NCBI RefSeq assembly: GCF_012489685.1
Contig: NC_080044.1
Coordinates: forward strand, 48,236,964 to 48,300,963
DNA: 64,000 bases
DNA from: Lotus japonicus
Lineage: Eukaryota > Streptophyta > Magnoliopsida > Fabales > Fabaceae
Reading direction: 5' to 3'
The position numbers and the translations under genes were made by a program. Shown here in pieces: positions 34,662-45,119 of this stretch. Each line of letters begins with the position of its first letter. Positions within the stretch are counted from its first letter, which is position 1. The notes below the pieces were generated by a model. That model ran no database searches. It saw only the letters and a list, made by a program, of their open reading frames with translations, and was not told the DNA's origin.

Positions 34662-35123
34662 ATGGTCGTGAGAATATCAGCGAAGACGCATTCCTGGGAG
34701 ATGAAGCTCTACAATGAGAAGCGGGACCAGGCCTGGACGTCCGACACGTCCGGGGTTCGCCGTGTGTATGTCGGCGACATTAGACTTATCGGAGAAGACA
34801 AACAGGGCAATCCAATGGAAGTTCAGACCATTACGGGAAGGATCATTATGCCGTATCCACCACCACGGTTTTCCTATCCCGATGACGTTGGTTCACAAGC
34901 TGATTCGGTTGAGTCGGATCCATCAGAAGAGGTAGACGTTGAGGTTCAAGCACCAGCAGAGTCGGTTGTAGCTCCAATTCTGGTGCCAGTGGAGGAACCA
35001 GAACTTGATGACGACATTGCAGAAGATGGCCAAAAACCTGAGCCGCCGGTGAAAAAGCGTCGCTGGAGTGAGGTTCCGTCGGAAGCCGATGTCCTGGAGA
35101 TCTCAGGTGATGAGGAAGACTAG
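34662..35123 (+). CDS. ORF inside Tekay LTR, 153 aa, acidic, unknown
   Basis: The ATG lies just after a G-rich run near the LTR's 3' end. The N-terminal half is mixed sequence (MVVRISAKTHSWEMKLYN, then a VYVGDIRLIGEDKQGNP stretch). The C-terminal half is strongly acidic, with a basic cluster KKRRW near residue 136 that could act as a nuclear signal. The sister LTR has a frame at the same place (47,344-47,469) sharing MVV(R/K)I.A.THSWE and an acidic tail but only 41 codons. I recognise no family. Conserved start and N-terminus suggest it was once translated, while an LTR location makes a normal element gene unlikely. Could be a captured host fragment. Confidence 0.45.
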   Translation: MVVRISAKTHSWEMKLYNEKRDQAWTSDTSGVRRVYVGDIRLIGEDKQGNPMEVQTITGRIIMPYPPPRFSYPDDVGSQADSVESDPSEEVDVEVQAPAESVVAPILVPVEEPELDDDIAEDGQKPEPPVKKRRWSEVPSEADVLEISGDEED

Positions 35124-37238
35124 ACGGGATTGCTACTTTTTGGTTTTCCGGGAAGAGATGTCGAGTTTATTTATTTTCATTCTGTTGAACCTTCTAGTAT
35201 GTTTTAAATACTTTTATTTCTGTTGTAACCCATTTTGAGGATTTGAAAATGTGGTATTTCACACAAGGGTGTGGTCACCGTACTATGCTTTAATTACAAT
35301 GTTTCATTTTGGTTAAGTTGTTCATCCGTTTTATTCCGCCGTTTATTATTGGTATTTTCACATCCGAAGTTAACAGGTTTCATCTAAAAAGAATCTTTGT
35401 CACTAAGAAGGTTTAATGAATTAAGCGACGAAAATTCTTTACGAAAATACACGTGATTAGTTACTGTGTGACACTCGAGAAATCGGGGCGTTACAAAGTT
35501 TATAAGTAAATCATGACTAAGTTTGTTCTTTTTCAAAAACGTTGGAAAGTTAAATAAAAGTCCCACACTGTATAACTCTTTTAGAGAAAAACCTCTTGAT
35601 CCAAAACCCCAATAGATCTAAAGCATAGTTAGAGTCTCCTCTAATCGACACTCGGAAAAACCCTCCGGTTACACAAGCGATAGGCCGTCAATAGATAATC
35701 AAATATCACAATGAAAGTACAAACATCATCACAACAAGCCATTATATCAAATAGCAAGCATCAAAGTGGTTTCACAACAATCATATAGCATATATACAAT
35801 GATATAAATAGCCTAAGAGAATAACCCTCTCAACAAGCATATGTTCAGAAGCGAAGTGCCCTAACCTTTAAAGCTTATATTCAGGTTTTCGTCACTCAAA
35901 TCAAGCACCAACTTGCTCCTTGCACTTGGATAAAGCTAAGTGTATCCTGAGTTCCTTTTTCCTAGTATGTATTTTCTATTTGAACTCCTAATGATCGAAA
36001 GATGTAATCATTACTCTAAGGTGTTTTTAATTTCTTTTATTTTCCTCCTATTTAATTACTACTCTGCATTCAGTTTTGTGTTTCCGTTTTCTTTCATTTG
36101 CAGCTTCAAACTCCTTTATATAGCCATGAGAAAAACTTTCAAGCAGCTGGATCATGCTTAATCCAAAGTCTTAGGCTTGCTGCACCTGTCCTCTATTTTC
36201 TGCGAGCCACCAGTCTGCTTCCTTCTTTCACTTTATTTTTCTCAACAACTCATGGTTACTACCTGCACGTGCAACTTGTTCTTTTCTTCTGTTTCCTTAC
36301 ATGCTCAGGTTTACACACCTCATGCTTAACTTAGGCTTAGTCATTCGTTTAGAATCTGTGATTGTAAATATTTCTTACACGTTCAGTTCTTTTTCATCCT
36401 TGTCATGCATGCTTACAAAGCTGGAAGATTGCAATTGTGATAGGATAGCAGCTTAGTCATGTTGTTGGCAGAGTAGACTCTGCACCCTCCTTCTTATCTT
36501 CTTTCTTTCTTTCTTTTTTGTTTAGAGAATAGAAATCATAATTTTAAGGTGATAGGTTATATATTCTCAAAGGGTATAGTTTTATTTAGGTAGTGTAGGA
36601 TTTAACTCATAGAGCTATAGAAAAAATATAAGAAAGATGAATCATTATCCTAAAAATTATGAGATATTCTATAATATAATTTAAGATCACTTTGAGCAAG
36701 TTTAAGTGATCAAGGGTAGAAGTGTTAACAAGTTAGATATATAGATATATATCTATTCTTACACTTCTCTGTACGTATTCTTCTTCTTCTCTTTTTTTAT
36801 TTTATTTTCTATTCTTGGTCCCTTACTTCTTATCATTTTCTAGTCTTACACAAATAGAATTGGTCCCTTACGTGACCTCTTTCTTCTTCTATATTTTATT
36901 ATTATTATTTTATTTAGGAAGATAAATTTAATAATAATACTAATAATAACATATTCATTTATCACCAAATCAAATATACATCCTCATAAGAATGTATAAG
37001 AAATTAAATTCTCGCTGTAACGTAAGTTGGGGTTTGGTGACCTACCAACGACGAAGAGCCGTTTCTAAACTTTTCGGGAAAAGTGAACTAATCTAACCAT
37101 GTCGTTCTGAAACACATCATGGAAAGATAATTTCATTTGATTTGAGTCAGAAACATATATTCTTATATAACACACAACGCAAAATAAATAAATAAACTAG
37201 TTAATTAATCGTATAAACTATCAGGGTCTTACAAACAG

Positions 37239-37440
37239 CTTGTGATTCACAGGAAGCAACAAGTTGCTAACAATGATGCTTGCTACAGAGAGAAAGTACA
37301 TTTGCATATCATAAGAAATATTTGATTTTTCTTGAGTATGTAAGAAGTGAAAGAAGTCCTGTTGATCTTCTTGCTAAAGGATTGACCAAGAAAGTTGTAT
37401 TGGATACGTCGAAGAGGATGAACCTTAAGTCTTAATAAAT
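37239..37440 (+). pseudogene. pol: Old copia RNase H end
   Basis: CDSQEATS (about 37,241), then VRSERSPVDLLAKGLTKK and KRMNLKS (about 37,339-37,435) match the C-terminal end of copia pol. Several stops and shifts. The RNase H is split from its left flank (22,433) by the outer solo LTR. Confidence 0.65.
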
Positions 37441-37539
37441 AGAAAAGTATGGTGGATACCCATTTGTATGTCAAACTAAGCCATATGATTACTCTTATGC
37501 ATTACATTTTCATCCTTATGACGTGTGGCAATGCTACTT

Positions 37540-37930
37540 TGAAGAGATAGTGGTGCTATTAAGAAGCACTTATGTATCAATTGTAAAGTGCTTTGAGACA
37601 CACTCGATGTACTTAAAGAGATACATTGTCATTTAAGTTGACGGTGCATAAGCACTTATATATATATATATATATATTATAATGTGCTTTTGAGATGCAC
37701 TTGAAGCTTTTGAAAGAGATGCATAACCAATTATGGTGGTGCTTTTGAGACGCACTTGATGTGTTTGAAGAGATACAATGATTTTAGATATGCTGTTGAG
37801 AAGCACATGATATACTTATTTGAGAAAGTGCTTTTGAGACGCACTTGATATATTTTCAAATAAATTATAAATAAAGTTTATTCAGAATTGTGAAAGTGCC
37901 TTGTGAGACGCACTTAGATGCTTATTAGAC
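37540..37930. repeat. Degenerate minisatellite (TTTGAGACGCACTTGA-type)
   Basis: At least seven imperfect units of about 50-70 bp built on GTGCTTTTGAGACGCACTTGATG and AAGAGATACA. They lie between the copia pol end and its 3' LTR. An embedded TA run lies near 37,660. Confidence 0.75.
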
Positions 37931-38269
37931 GCATTTTATAATTATGTGAGCAAATATGTGAGTGAGATGATAAAAGCTGTTGTCTATGAAAAACTTGAGA
38001 AATCTTTCTAACACAATCACATGTATCCCTATGTATCCCTAGGTTTTGAAATGACTTTACTTTTATCGCTGAGTCTCTACATTTTAAAGTTATGGTGTGT
38101 GCAGTGGGGGTTCCAACCAAGTAAAACTAGTTCAAGATTAGTTCACGCTTTTTACAAAAGTTGTTGCCTCACTTCACTACGTCTTAATTCAATCTTTTGG
38201 ACATTAACACTTAAGCACAAATATTAACTTTCTTTGCCCAGAAAAATTCTCAATCACTTACATGTCATT

Positions 38270-38291
38270 AGTGGGGCTGGGGGGGGGGGAT
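38270..38291 (+). promoter_or_regulatory. Polypurine tract of old copia
   Basis: GGGGCTGGGGGGGGGGGATT immediately precedes TGTAAGATAAATG, the start of the presumed 3' LTR. Confidence 0.65.
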
Positions 38292-39174
38292 TGTAAGATA
38301 AATGACATTTAAGTGATTTCCACCGTTACAAGGTTTTAAGGCATTTGTAATTTGTATTATTATTTTGATTGATTAGTACGTTGAAGAGGGGCTTACTCTC
38401 ATTTTAATGGCTTTAAAATACCATCTTTATGCTGCTTTGATGGCTATTGACGAGGAAGGATGTAGCACAGCTATTTGAGAAGCCTTGGTACACTTTGGTC
38501 AATTGGGGAAAAAAGGATGAGATATATAAATATATTAGGTTTTACCTGTTAACGGGGTGGAAGAATGGGGTTGGTAGAGATCGAATAAATTCAAAGATCT
38601 TTCTTTTCATTTTGAGATTCTGAGCAATGTTGTAGAGACTCTGGCATAAATTACAAGATAAAATTTGGCAATGTTCTAGACAAGAATATTTTGAAATGAA
38701 AACAAACTTGCATGAAATAACAAGATAAAATTTGGCTACACGAATAACATAACTTGCAAACTTTATTTGAATATAGTAATGGACGAAAGAGCAAGAGTTT
38801 CACAAGATTCATACTCTTTTCCTTTGGAATTGCTTATAGTCATTGTGTTCGACTGAAAGCTATTAGAGTAATTGAATCGTGAACCCCGATTACGATGTGA
38901 AACCTTCTATTTATAGACCTATAAGACTAACTTGCTTCCAAAGGCTAAATGCTAGTTCTATAACAAGTGTCCTCTAATCGCCTCCGGCTTATACACGTGT
39001 TCTTCAAGTTTTGAACTTCTGATAACTGACTTTGGCCAGGTCGAATTCTAAAACTTGAGAAATTCGAATCATGAAGCTATTGAACCATGTTCGTCACACC
39101 TATCTTTATACATAGTAAAATTAAACCTCTATAAACCAAAATTTTCGATCCTTATATAAACAAGCCGAAATTAT
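38292..39174 (+). repeat. Probable 3' LTR of old copia (end unclear)
   Basis: Starts TGTAAGATAAATGACATT after the polypurine tract, and its promoter region has ATATATAAATATATT (about 38,520). I could not place the 3' end. No second copy exists in the window to compare. The boundary before the LINE fragment is therefore approximate. Confidence 0.45.
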
Positions 39175-39383
39175 CAAAAATGCGAAGCCAACAAGACCTC
39201 AAGCTAAATTATTCCAAGTCCCAAGTTTACGGGTGCAACATAAGCCAAGATGACATTTGCCGGGCAGCAGAGGTTATAGATATTGAGGTGGGAGCACTAC
39301 CTTTCAATTATATTGGAGCTTCGCTTTGTGATAACCCTAGAAGAAAAAGGTTTTGGCGCCCCATTATTGAGAAGTTGGTAACC
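39175..39383 (+). pseudogene. LINE reverse-transcriptase fragment
   Basis: LKLNYSKSQVYG, followed by a GALPFNYIGASL stretch and NPRRKRFWRPIIEKL, is the conserved C-terminal palm/thumb region of plant L1-type LINE RTs. Only about 65 codons remain. It joins directly at about 39,383 to gypsy integrase sequence. The endonuclease, the RT catalytic residues and the 3' tail are missing. Confidence 0.75.
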
Positions 39384-39531
39384 CAGATACCCGAGGTTTA
39401 CTTCACGTCTCTGAGGAGCTTTGCATCAAGCGTTGGGAACGAAGTTGAGATTGAGTTCCGCTTATCATCCACAGACGGATGGGCAAACCGAAAGGACTAT
39501 TCAATCCTTGGAGGATTTGCTACGGGCTTGT
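39384..39531 (+). pseudogene. pol: Tekay integrase, first piece
   Basis: PRFTSRL then [20 protein letters not shown] and SLEDLLRAC: the second half of the gypsy integrase core up to the HPQTDGQTE motif. A stop replaces an expected tryptophan at about 39,413. The reading sense continues at 44,376 after copy B. Confidence 0.85.
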
Positions 39532-40798
39532 TGTAAGATCAAGATTTGGTCATGTGGTACAACTCTATGTTTTGATGATAACAAGTATTTATTAGTGGAT
39601 GAACAACTATGGTACTCTAACGTTTGTCTTGAGTGTTTTGACAAACATGTTCTGATTCTGATACTAGAAGATCAGAAGATCTGAGGATCAGAAGATCTAA
39701 AGACCAGAGGCTCTGAAGGTCCAGAAGCTCTGAAGGTCCAGAAGCTAAGAAGTGAAGACTCTGAAGTCCAAGAGTAAGCTGACTCTGAAGACCAAGTACT
39801 TTCTACTCTGAGGTCCAAAAGCAGAAGTTACGAAGGTCAGAGGATCCAAGCTTCCCTCTGACTCTGATCACCAAGCTTCACAAGTTCCAACATGAAGCGT
39901 CGTCAGATCAGAAGTCAATGGTTAAAGGCAAATGTCTCTATCAAGTAGTACAAGAGCAATGTACTATTCTGACAAGCCTACCTACCAAGGTTCAGCCACA
40001 ACAGGTTCTGGAAGTTCCAGAAATGCCCTCCAACGGTCACATTCTCTCAACAGAAATATCCTTTGCACCTTGGACTATTTCAGGCTGAAGAAAAGAAGAA
40101 AGTGAAGGTATGAAAAACGGTAGAAAGGGGGGGTTTGAATAACGTTTTCAGAACAAAACTTCCACTTAAGATTTAAAGTAAATCTTTTCGGTTTCTCTGA
40201 GATAGATGGTGCACCGGATAAAGATAGAGAGAAGAGAGAAAAACCAAGAGCTGCAATACAAGAAAAGATTCAAGCCTCTACTTTCTTCATCTATTCTTAT
40301 TTGGTTTACACTCAGCTTATTTAGAAGCAAACCTTTGTAAACACCAACCTCAAACAGTTGTTTGATTTTCCTTAAGGGACCGGGTAGGTCAGTATCCTTA
40401 AGAAGACTAAGAGAGTGAATCTTAGTGGTGATTCCTTTAGGAGATCAAGGTTGATCGGATCCTAGAGAAGACTAAGAGAGTGAATCTTAGTGATAGCTAA
40501 GTCAGTGTATTGTTAGTCACTTGTAGGTTTCAAGTGCAGTTGTAACAATTATCTGATTAGTGGATTGCCTTCATTCTAAGAAGGAAGAAATCACCTTAAC
40601 GGGTGGACTGGATTAGCTTGAGGGATTTATCAAGTGAACCAGGATAAAATACTTGTGTGCTTTTCTCTCCTCTCTATCTTTATCCGCTGCACCATCTATC
40701 TTAGAGAAATCGAAAAGATTTACTTTAAATCTTAAGTGGAAGTTTTGTTCTGAAAACGTTATTCAAACCCCCCCTTTCTACCGTTTTTCATACCTTCA
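39532..40798 (+). repeat. 5' LTR of copy B
   Basis: Starts TGTAAGATC and ends CATACCTTCA, 1267 bp. Its 3' end (TTTCTACCGTTTTTCATACC) resembles the solo LTR at 58,997 more than the 3' LTR of the same element (CTTCTAGTCGTTTTTCACACC). Contains a GATCAGAAG-type repeat block (39,660-39,760) and an inverted insert (40,103-40,243). Confidence 0.9.
40103..40798. repeat. Inverted repeat inside the 5' LTR of copy B
   Basis: 40,103-40,243 is the near-perfect reverse complement of 40,658-40,798, the LTR's own last 140 bp, with a spacer of about 415 bp. The arm interrupts the sequence between AAGAAGAAAG and AAAACCAAGAGC, which are close together in the 3' LTR. The repeat could fold into a long hairpin in a transcript through the LTR. 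Confidence 0.92.
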
Positions 40799-40799
40799 A

Positions 40800-40812
40800 T
40801 TGGTATCAGAGC
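40800..40812 (+). other. Primer binding site
   Basis: TTGGTATCAGAGC directly after the 5' LTR, complementary to the initiator Met-tRNA end. Confidence 0.9.
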
Positions 40813-40872
40813 GCAAGTTCTGATTACCACACTTAACAGTGTTCAGTAGATCCGGGCCAGTGTGAAAAACTC

Positions 40873-42651
40873 ATGGATTCCACCACTACTACAAGCAAAT
40901 ATCAATACAGTGCAAGACCACCTATCTTTGATGGTCAGAGATTTGATTTCTGGAAAGATAGAATCAAAAGCTTCTTTCTTGGCTTTGATCCTGATCTCTG
41001 GGATTTTGTTGTTGATGGTTACACCCCTCCTGTCGATGAACATGGTGTAAAGATCCCAAGGGAGAAGATGAGTGAAGATCAAAAGAAGGAGTTCAGAGAT
41101 CATCACCGATCAAGAGCTATTCTGCAAAGTGCCATTTCATATGAAGAATATGAGAAAATTACTGATCGTGATTCCGCCAAGGGCATCTTTGAATCCTTGA
41201 AGATGTCTCATGAAGGAAACAAGAAAGTGAAAGAATCAAAGGCACTGTCTTTGATCCAGAAATATGAATCCTTCTAAATGGAACCTGACGAATCCATTGA
41301 GGATATGTTTTCCAGATTCCAGTTGATTATTGCTGGAATAAGACCCCTCAGCAATAGCTACACTACTGCGGATCATGTCATGAGGATCCTTAGAGGTCTT
41401 CCGGAAAGCTGGATGCCTTTAGTGACTTCAATAGAGCTTACAAGAGATGTTGAGCATATGAGTTTAGAAGAACTCATCAGCATACTGAAGTGTCATGAAC
41501 TAAAGCGTGCTGAACATCAGGATCAGAAGAAGAAGTCTATAGCCTTGAAATCCAAATCTGAAAAGGCTAAGGCTCTCCAAGCAGAAGCAGAAGAATCTGA
41601 AGAAGCCTCTGAAGATTCTGATGAAGATGAGCTGACTCTGATATCCAGAAAGCTCAACTGCATCTGGAAGCACAGGCAGAGCAAATTCAAAGGCTCATCA
41701 AAGGACGAAAAGTCAAAGAAGCATTTCAAACCAAAGAAAAGTCTGATGGTGACTTTTGATGAATCAGAATCAGAGGATGTTGACTCTGATGGTGAAGTCC
41801 AAGGACTCATGGCTATTGTCAAAGACAAAGGAGCAGAGTCAAAGGAAGCTGTTGACTCTGACTCAGAATCAGAAGGAGATCCAGACTCTGACGATGAAAA
41901 TGAGGTATTTGATTCTTTCTCAACTTCTGAACTTAAAGATGCTTTGTCTGAAATTATGGATAAATATAACTCTCTCTTGACTAAGCATAAAAGGTTGAAA
42001 AAGAATTTCTCTGCTGCCTCTGAAACTTTTGTTGAACATGAGAAAATCATATCTGATTTGAAAAATGATAACCATGCTTTAGTTAATTTTAACTCTGTGC
42101 TTAATAATCAAATTGATAAGTTAGTAGAAGTTATTGCCTGCGATGCCTCTGATAGTAAGCATGAATCTAAGTATGAAAAATCTTTTCAAAGATTCCTGGC
42201 TAAAAGCGTAGATAGAAGCTTGATGGCTTCATTGATCTATGGCGTGAGCAGAAATGGAATGCGTGGCATTGGGTATTCTAAACCAATTAGAAATGAGCCC
42301 TCTGTGTCTAAAGCTAAATCTTTGTATGAATGCTTTGTTCCCTCTGGTACCATATTGCCTGACCCTGTACCTGCTGAAGCTGCTAAACCTCCTCTTTTAA
42401 AGGGATCTTTCTTCATGTCTAAATATCATGCAAAAATTCCTGTATATTATCCTGTTGAAAGACCCAAAGTTGTCAGAACTTCTGGGCTAACTAACAAGAA
42501 AGGACCCAGAAAGTGGGTACCTAGGGATAAGATTATATATGTTGCAGATATCTTCAGTAGGTCCATCGAAACTCCAACCATGGAACCTGGACAGTGGATG
42601 CAAGCAACACATGACGGGAGAAAGGCATATGTCCCAAGATCCAAAACTTGA
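40873..42651 (+). pseudogene. gag: Sirevirus gag (copy B), one stop
   Basis: The best-preserved gag of the short family: 592 codons from ATG 40,873 to 42,651, interrupted only by a TAA at 41,275 where copy A has glutamine. N-terminal IFDGQRFDFWKDR, UBN2-type core to about residue 195, then an acidic Ser/Asp/Glu region and coiled coil. The stretch KKHFKPKKSLMVTFDESE stands where related gags carry a CX2CX4HX4C knuckle, and no knuckle exists. The frame ends AYVPRSKT, well past the point where protease starts in the +1 frame. Confidence 0.9.
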
Positions 42652-42717
42652 ACCTGAAGGTGAAGTTAATCTTGGAGGCATCAGTAGAGTAAGATTTGGT
42701 CAAGTCAAAGCTAGCTG
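42485..42717 (+). pseudogene. Protease start remnant, +1 to gag
   Basis: LDSGC context in the frame +1 to gag (near 42,590), continuing to GGISRVRFGQ. At about 42,702 it joins sequence matching the end of the integrase-RT linker remnant of copy A. Confirms the same ancestral deletion with further loss. Confidence 0.65.
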
Positions 42718-42843
42718 AAAAAGCTTGCAGAGATGAGCATGACCGTTTCAGAAAGAAACAAAGACTCAGAACTTGTCGAACCAGAAGCAACAACATCAGA
42801 AGATATGCTAATCAGAAGCCAAGTATCCCTTGGTATTCCTTCT

Positions 42844-43177
42844 GAGGGGGAGTATTTCGTCTTATGCTCTTACTATTTTTTTCCACCTTCATTCTTTTTG
42901 CTTATGACAAAAAGGGGGAGAACTTATAGTATCTTGACAACTCCTATTTTATTTAGCTCAGAATCTAGATATTACTAACATTGATATTAAGTATTAAATT
43001 CAGGGGGAGCTTAGCTCAGAATCAAGCACGAGTCTTGGATTCAGAAGGAGCAAGATAAACTATACACATCAGGATAAGTTTTAACTCTGATACCTTATAC
43101 TCTGAGTGTATTCAGTTTATTTGTTTAGAGTTGTTCATCAAAATACATGGTTTTGTCATCATCAAAAAGGGGGAGAT
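42844..43177 (+). promoter_or_regulatory. Polypurine tract cluster of copy B
   Basis: GAGGGGGAG (42,844), AAAAAGGGGGAGAA (42,909), AGGGGGAG (about 43,002) and AAAAAGGGGGAGAT flush with the LTR (43,164-43,177). Same arrangement as copy A. Confidence 0.75.
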
Positions 43178-44370
43178 TGTAAGATCAAGATTTGGTCATG
43201 TGGTACAACTCTATGTTTTGATGATAACAAGTATTTATTTGTGGATGAACAACTATGATACTCTAATGTTTGTCTTGAGTGTTTTGACAAACAGGTTCTG
43301 ATTCTGACACCAGAAGATATATTCGTCAGAAGATCAGAAGATCAGAGGATCTGAGGATCAGAGGATCAGAAGATCAGAGGATCAGAAGATCTGAAGATCA
43401 GAGGATCAGAAGACCAGAGGATCAGAAGATCTGAGGATCAGAAGATCTGAAGACCAGAAGCTCTGAGGGACCAGAGGCTCTGAAGGTTCAGAAGCTCTGA
43501 AGTTCCAGAAGCAGAAGTTACGAAGGTCAGAGGATCCAAGCATCCCTCTGACTCTGATCACCAAGCTTCACAAGTTCCAACACGAAGCATAACTCTGATC
43601 AGAAGTCAATGGTTAAAGGCAAATGTCTCTATCTAGAAGTACAAGAGCAGTGTACTATTCTGAAAAGCCTACCTACCAAGGTTCAGCCACAGCAGGTTCT
43701 GGAAGTTCCAGAAATGCCCTCCAACGGTCATATTCTCTCAACAGAAATATCCTTTGCACCTTGGACTATAAAAGGCTGAAGAAAAGAAGAAAGAAAAAGA
43801 GCAAGAGAGAAAAACCAAGAGCTGCAATACAAGAAAAGATTCAAGCCTCTACTTTCTTCATCTGTTCTTATTTAGTTTACACTTAGCTTATTCAGAAGCA
43901 AACCTTTGTAAACACCAACCTCAAACAGTTGTTTGATTTTCCTTAAGGGACCGGGTAGGTCAGTATCCTTAAGAAGACTAGGATCTGTGTATCTTAGTGG
44001 TGATTCCTTAAGGGACCAGTTAGGTCAGTATCCTTGAGAAGACTAAGAGAGTGAATCTTAGTGTTTACTAGTTCATTGTATTGTTAGTCACTGAGCAGGT
44101 TGCTAGTGCAGTTGTAACAAACTCTGAATAGTGGATTGCCTTCATTCTAAGAAGGAAGAAATCACCTTAACGGGTGGACTGGATTAACTTGAGGGATTTA
44201 TCAAGTGAACCAGGATAAAATACTTGTGTGCTTCTCTCTTCTCTCAATCTTTATCCGCAGCACCATCTATCTCAGATAAACAGAAAAGATTTACTTTAAA
44301 TCTTAGGGGGAAAGTTTTAATATTCAAAACTCTATTCAACCCCCCCTTCTAGTCGTTTTTCACACCTTCA
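43178..44370 (+). repeat. 3' LTR of copy B
   Basis: TGTAAGATC to CACACCTTCA, 1193 bp. TATA-like GACTATAAAAGG near 43,764. Lacks the inverted insert of the 5' LTR. GATCAGAAG-type repeats at 43,320-43,510. Confidence 0.92.
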
Positions 44371-45083
44371 ATTGTGTGCTAGATCATCAGGGAAGCTGGG
44401 ACGAGTTGTTGCCGCTGATTGAGTTCACCAACAACAACAGTTTTCATGCAAGCATAGGGATGACACCTTACAAAGCTTTGTATGGTCGGAGGTGTCGTAC
44501 GCCCTTGTGTTGGCATCAAGACGGAGAGAACTTGGTCATTGGACCTGAGTTGGTTCAGCAAACTACAGAGGAAGTGAAGAAAATCCAAGAAAAGATGAGG
44601 ATCTCGCAGAGTCGTCAGAAGAGTTAGGCTGACAACAGGAGAAAATTGCTGGAATTTCAAGCTGGAGATCATGTCTTCTTGTGGGTTACCCCGATGACAG
44701 GCATCGGAAGGGCGATCAAGCCCAAGAAGCTTACTCCAAAGTTCATTGGACCGTACCAGATTATGGAACGTGTTGGGCCAGTGGCATATAGGATTGCGTT
44801 GCCGCCATTCCTATCCAATATTCATGATGTACTTCATGTGTCGCAGTTGCGAAAGTACATGGCTGATGATTTTCATGTTCTCGAACCTGACGACATTCAG
44901 CTGAAGGATGATCTGACGATGGTGATGTCGCCCATCAAGATCGTCGACAAGAGTACCAAACGCTTGAGAAACAAGGAAGTGTCCTTGGTGAAAGTGATTT
45001 GGAATCAAGCGACGGGTGATGCTACCTGGGAGCTTGAGAGTAAGATGCGGAAGTCACATCCTGAGTTAATTGTAGAACCCTAG
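44371..45083 (+). pseudogene. pol: Tekay integrase C-terminus and chromodomain
   Basis: Continues the split integrase: WDELLPLIEFTNNNSFHAS, a GMTPYKALYGRRCRTPLCW stretch, the C-terminal barrel (FLWVTPMTGIGRAIKPKKL) and LHVSQLRKY. It ends with ATWELESKMRKSHPELI, the chromodomain-type tail of Tekay/Del chromoviruses that targets heterochromatin. One stop at 44,625 splits it. The coding end (45,083) lies 36 bp before the LTR. Confidence 0.9.
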
Positions 45084-45119
45084 TTTCGAGGTCGAAATTA
45101 TTTTTAAGGAGGGTGGTAT

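Larger units (their letters stand above)
24058..35500 (+). mobile_element. Inner Tekay solo LTR (interrupted)
   Basis: The 5-bp AAGTT lies at 24,058-24,062 and 35,496-35,500. The LTR starts TGTAAGACCCTAACC (24,063) and ends CGGGGCGTTACA (35,495). It is the same family as the 3' LTR of the Tekay element at 45,120-47,797. Its own sequence (24,063-25,700 plus 34,253-35,495) is 2881 bp. No internal region, hence a solo LTR, later hit by a Sirevirus at 25,701. It carries a 68-bp repeat block and a 153-codon ORF near its 3' end. Confidence 0.88.
22434..37238 (-). mobile_element. Outer gypsy solo LTR (interrupted)
   Basis: The 5-bp AACAG lies at 22,434-22,438 and 37,234-37,238. Between them, read on the minus strand, an LTR begins TGTAAGACCCTGATAG (at 37,233) and ends CGGGACGTTACA (at 22,439). 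Its own sequence, 22,439-24,062 plus 35,501-37,233, totals 3357 bp once the inner insertion is removed. No internal region is present, so it is a solo LTR produced by LTR-LTR recombination. The terminus matches the LTR at 62,396 and the one ending at 3539. Confidence 0.85.
39527..44375 (+). mobile_element. Gag-only non-autonomous Sirevirus, copy B
   Basis: Element 39,532-44,370 with flanking CTTGT (39,527) and ATTGT (44,371), a 5-bp duplication with one mismatch; the split integrase confirms the site. Layout: LTR, primer site, gag, protease start remnant, four polypurine tracts, LTR. Protease body, integrase, RT and RNase H are absent. Gag is nearly intact. The two LTRs belong to noticeably different subtypes, and the 5' LTR carries an inverted piece of its own end. 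Confidence 0.88.
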
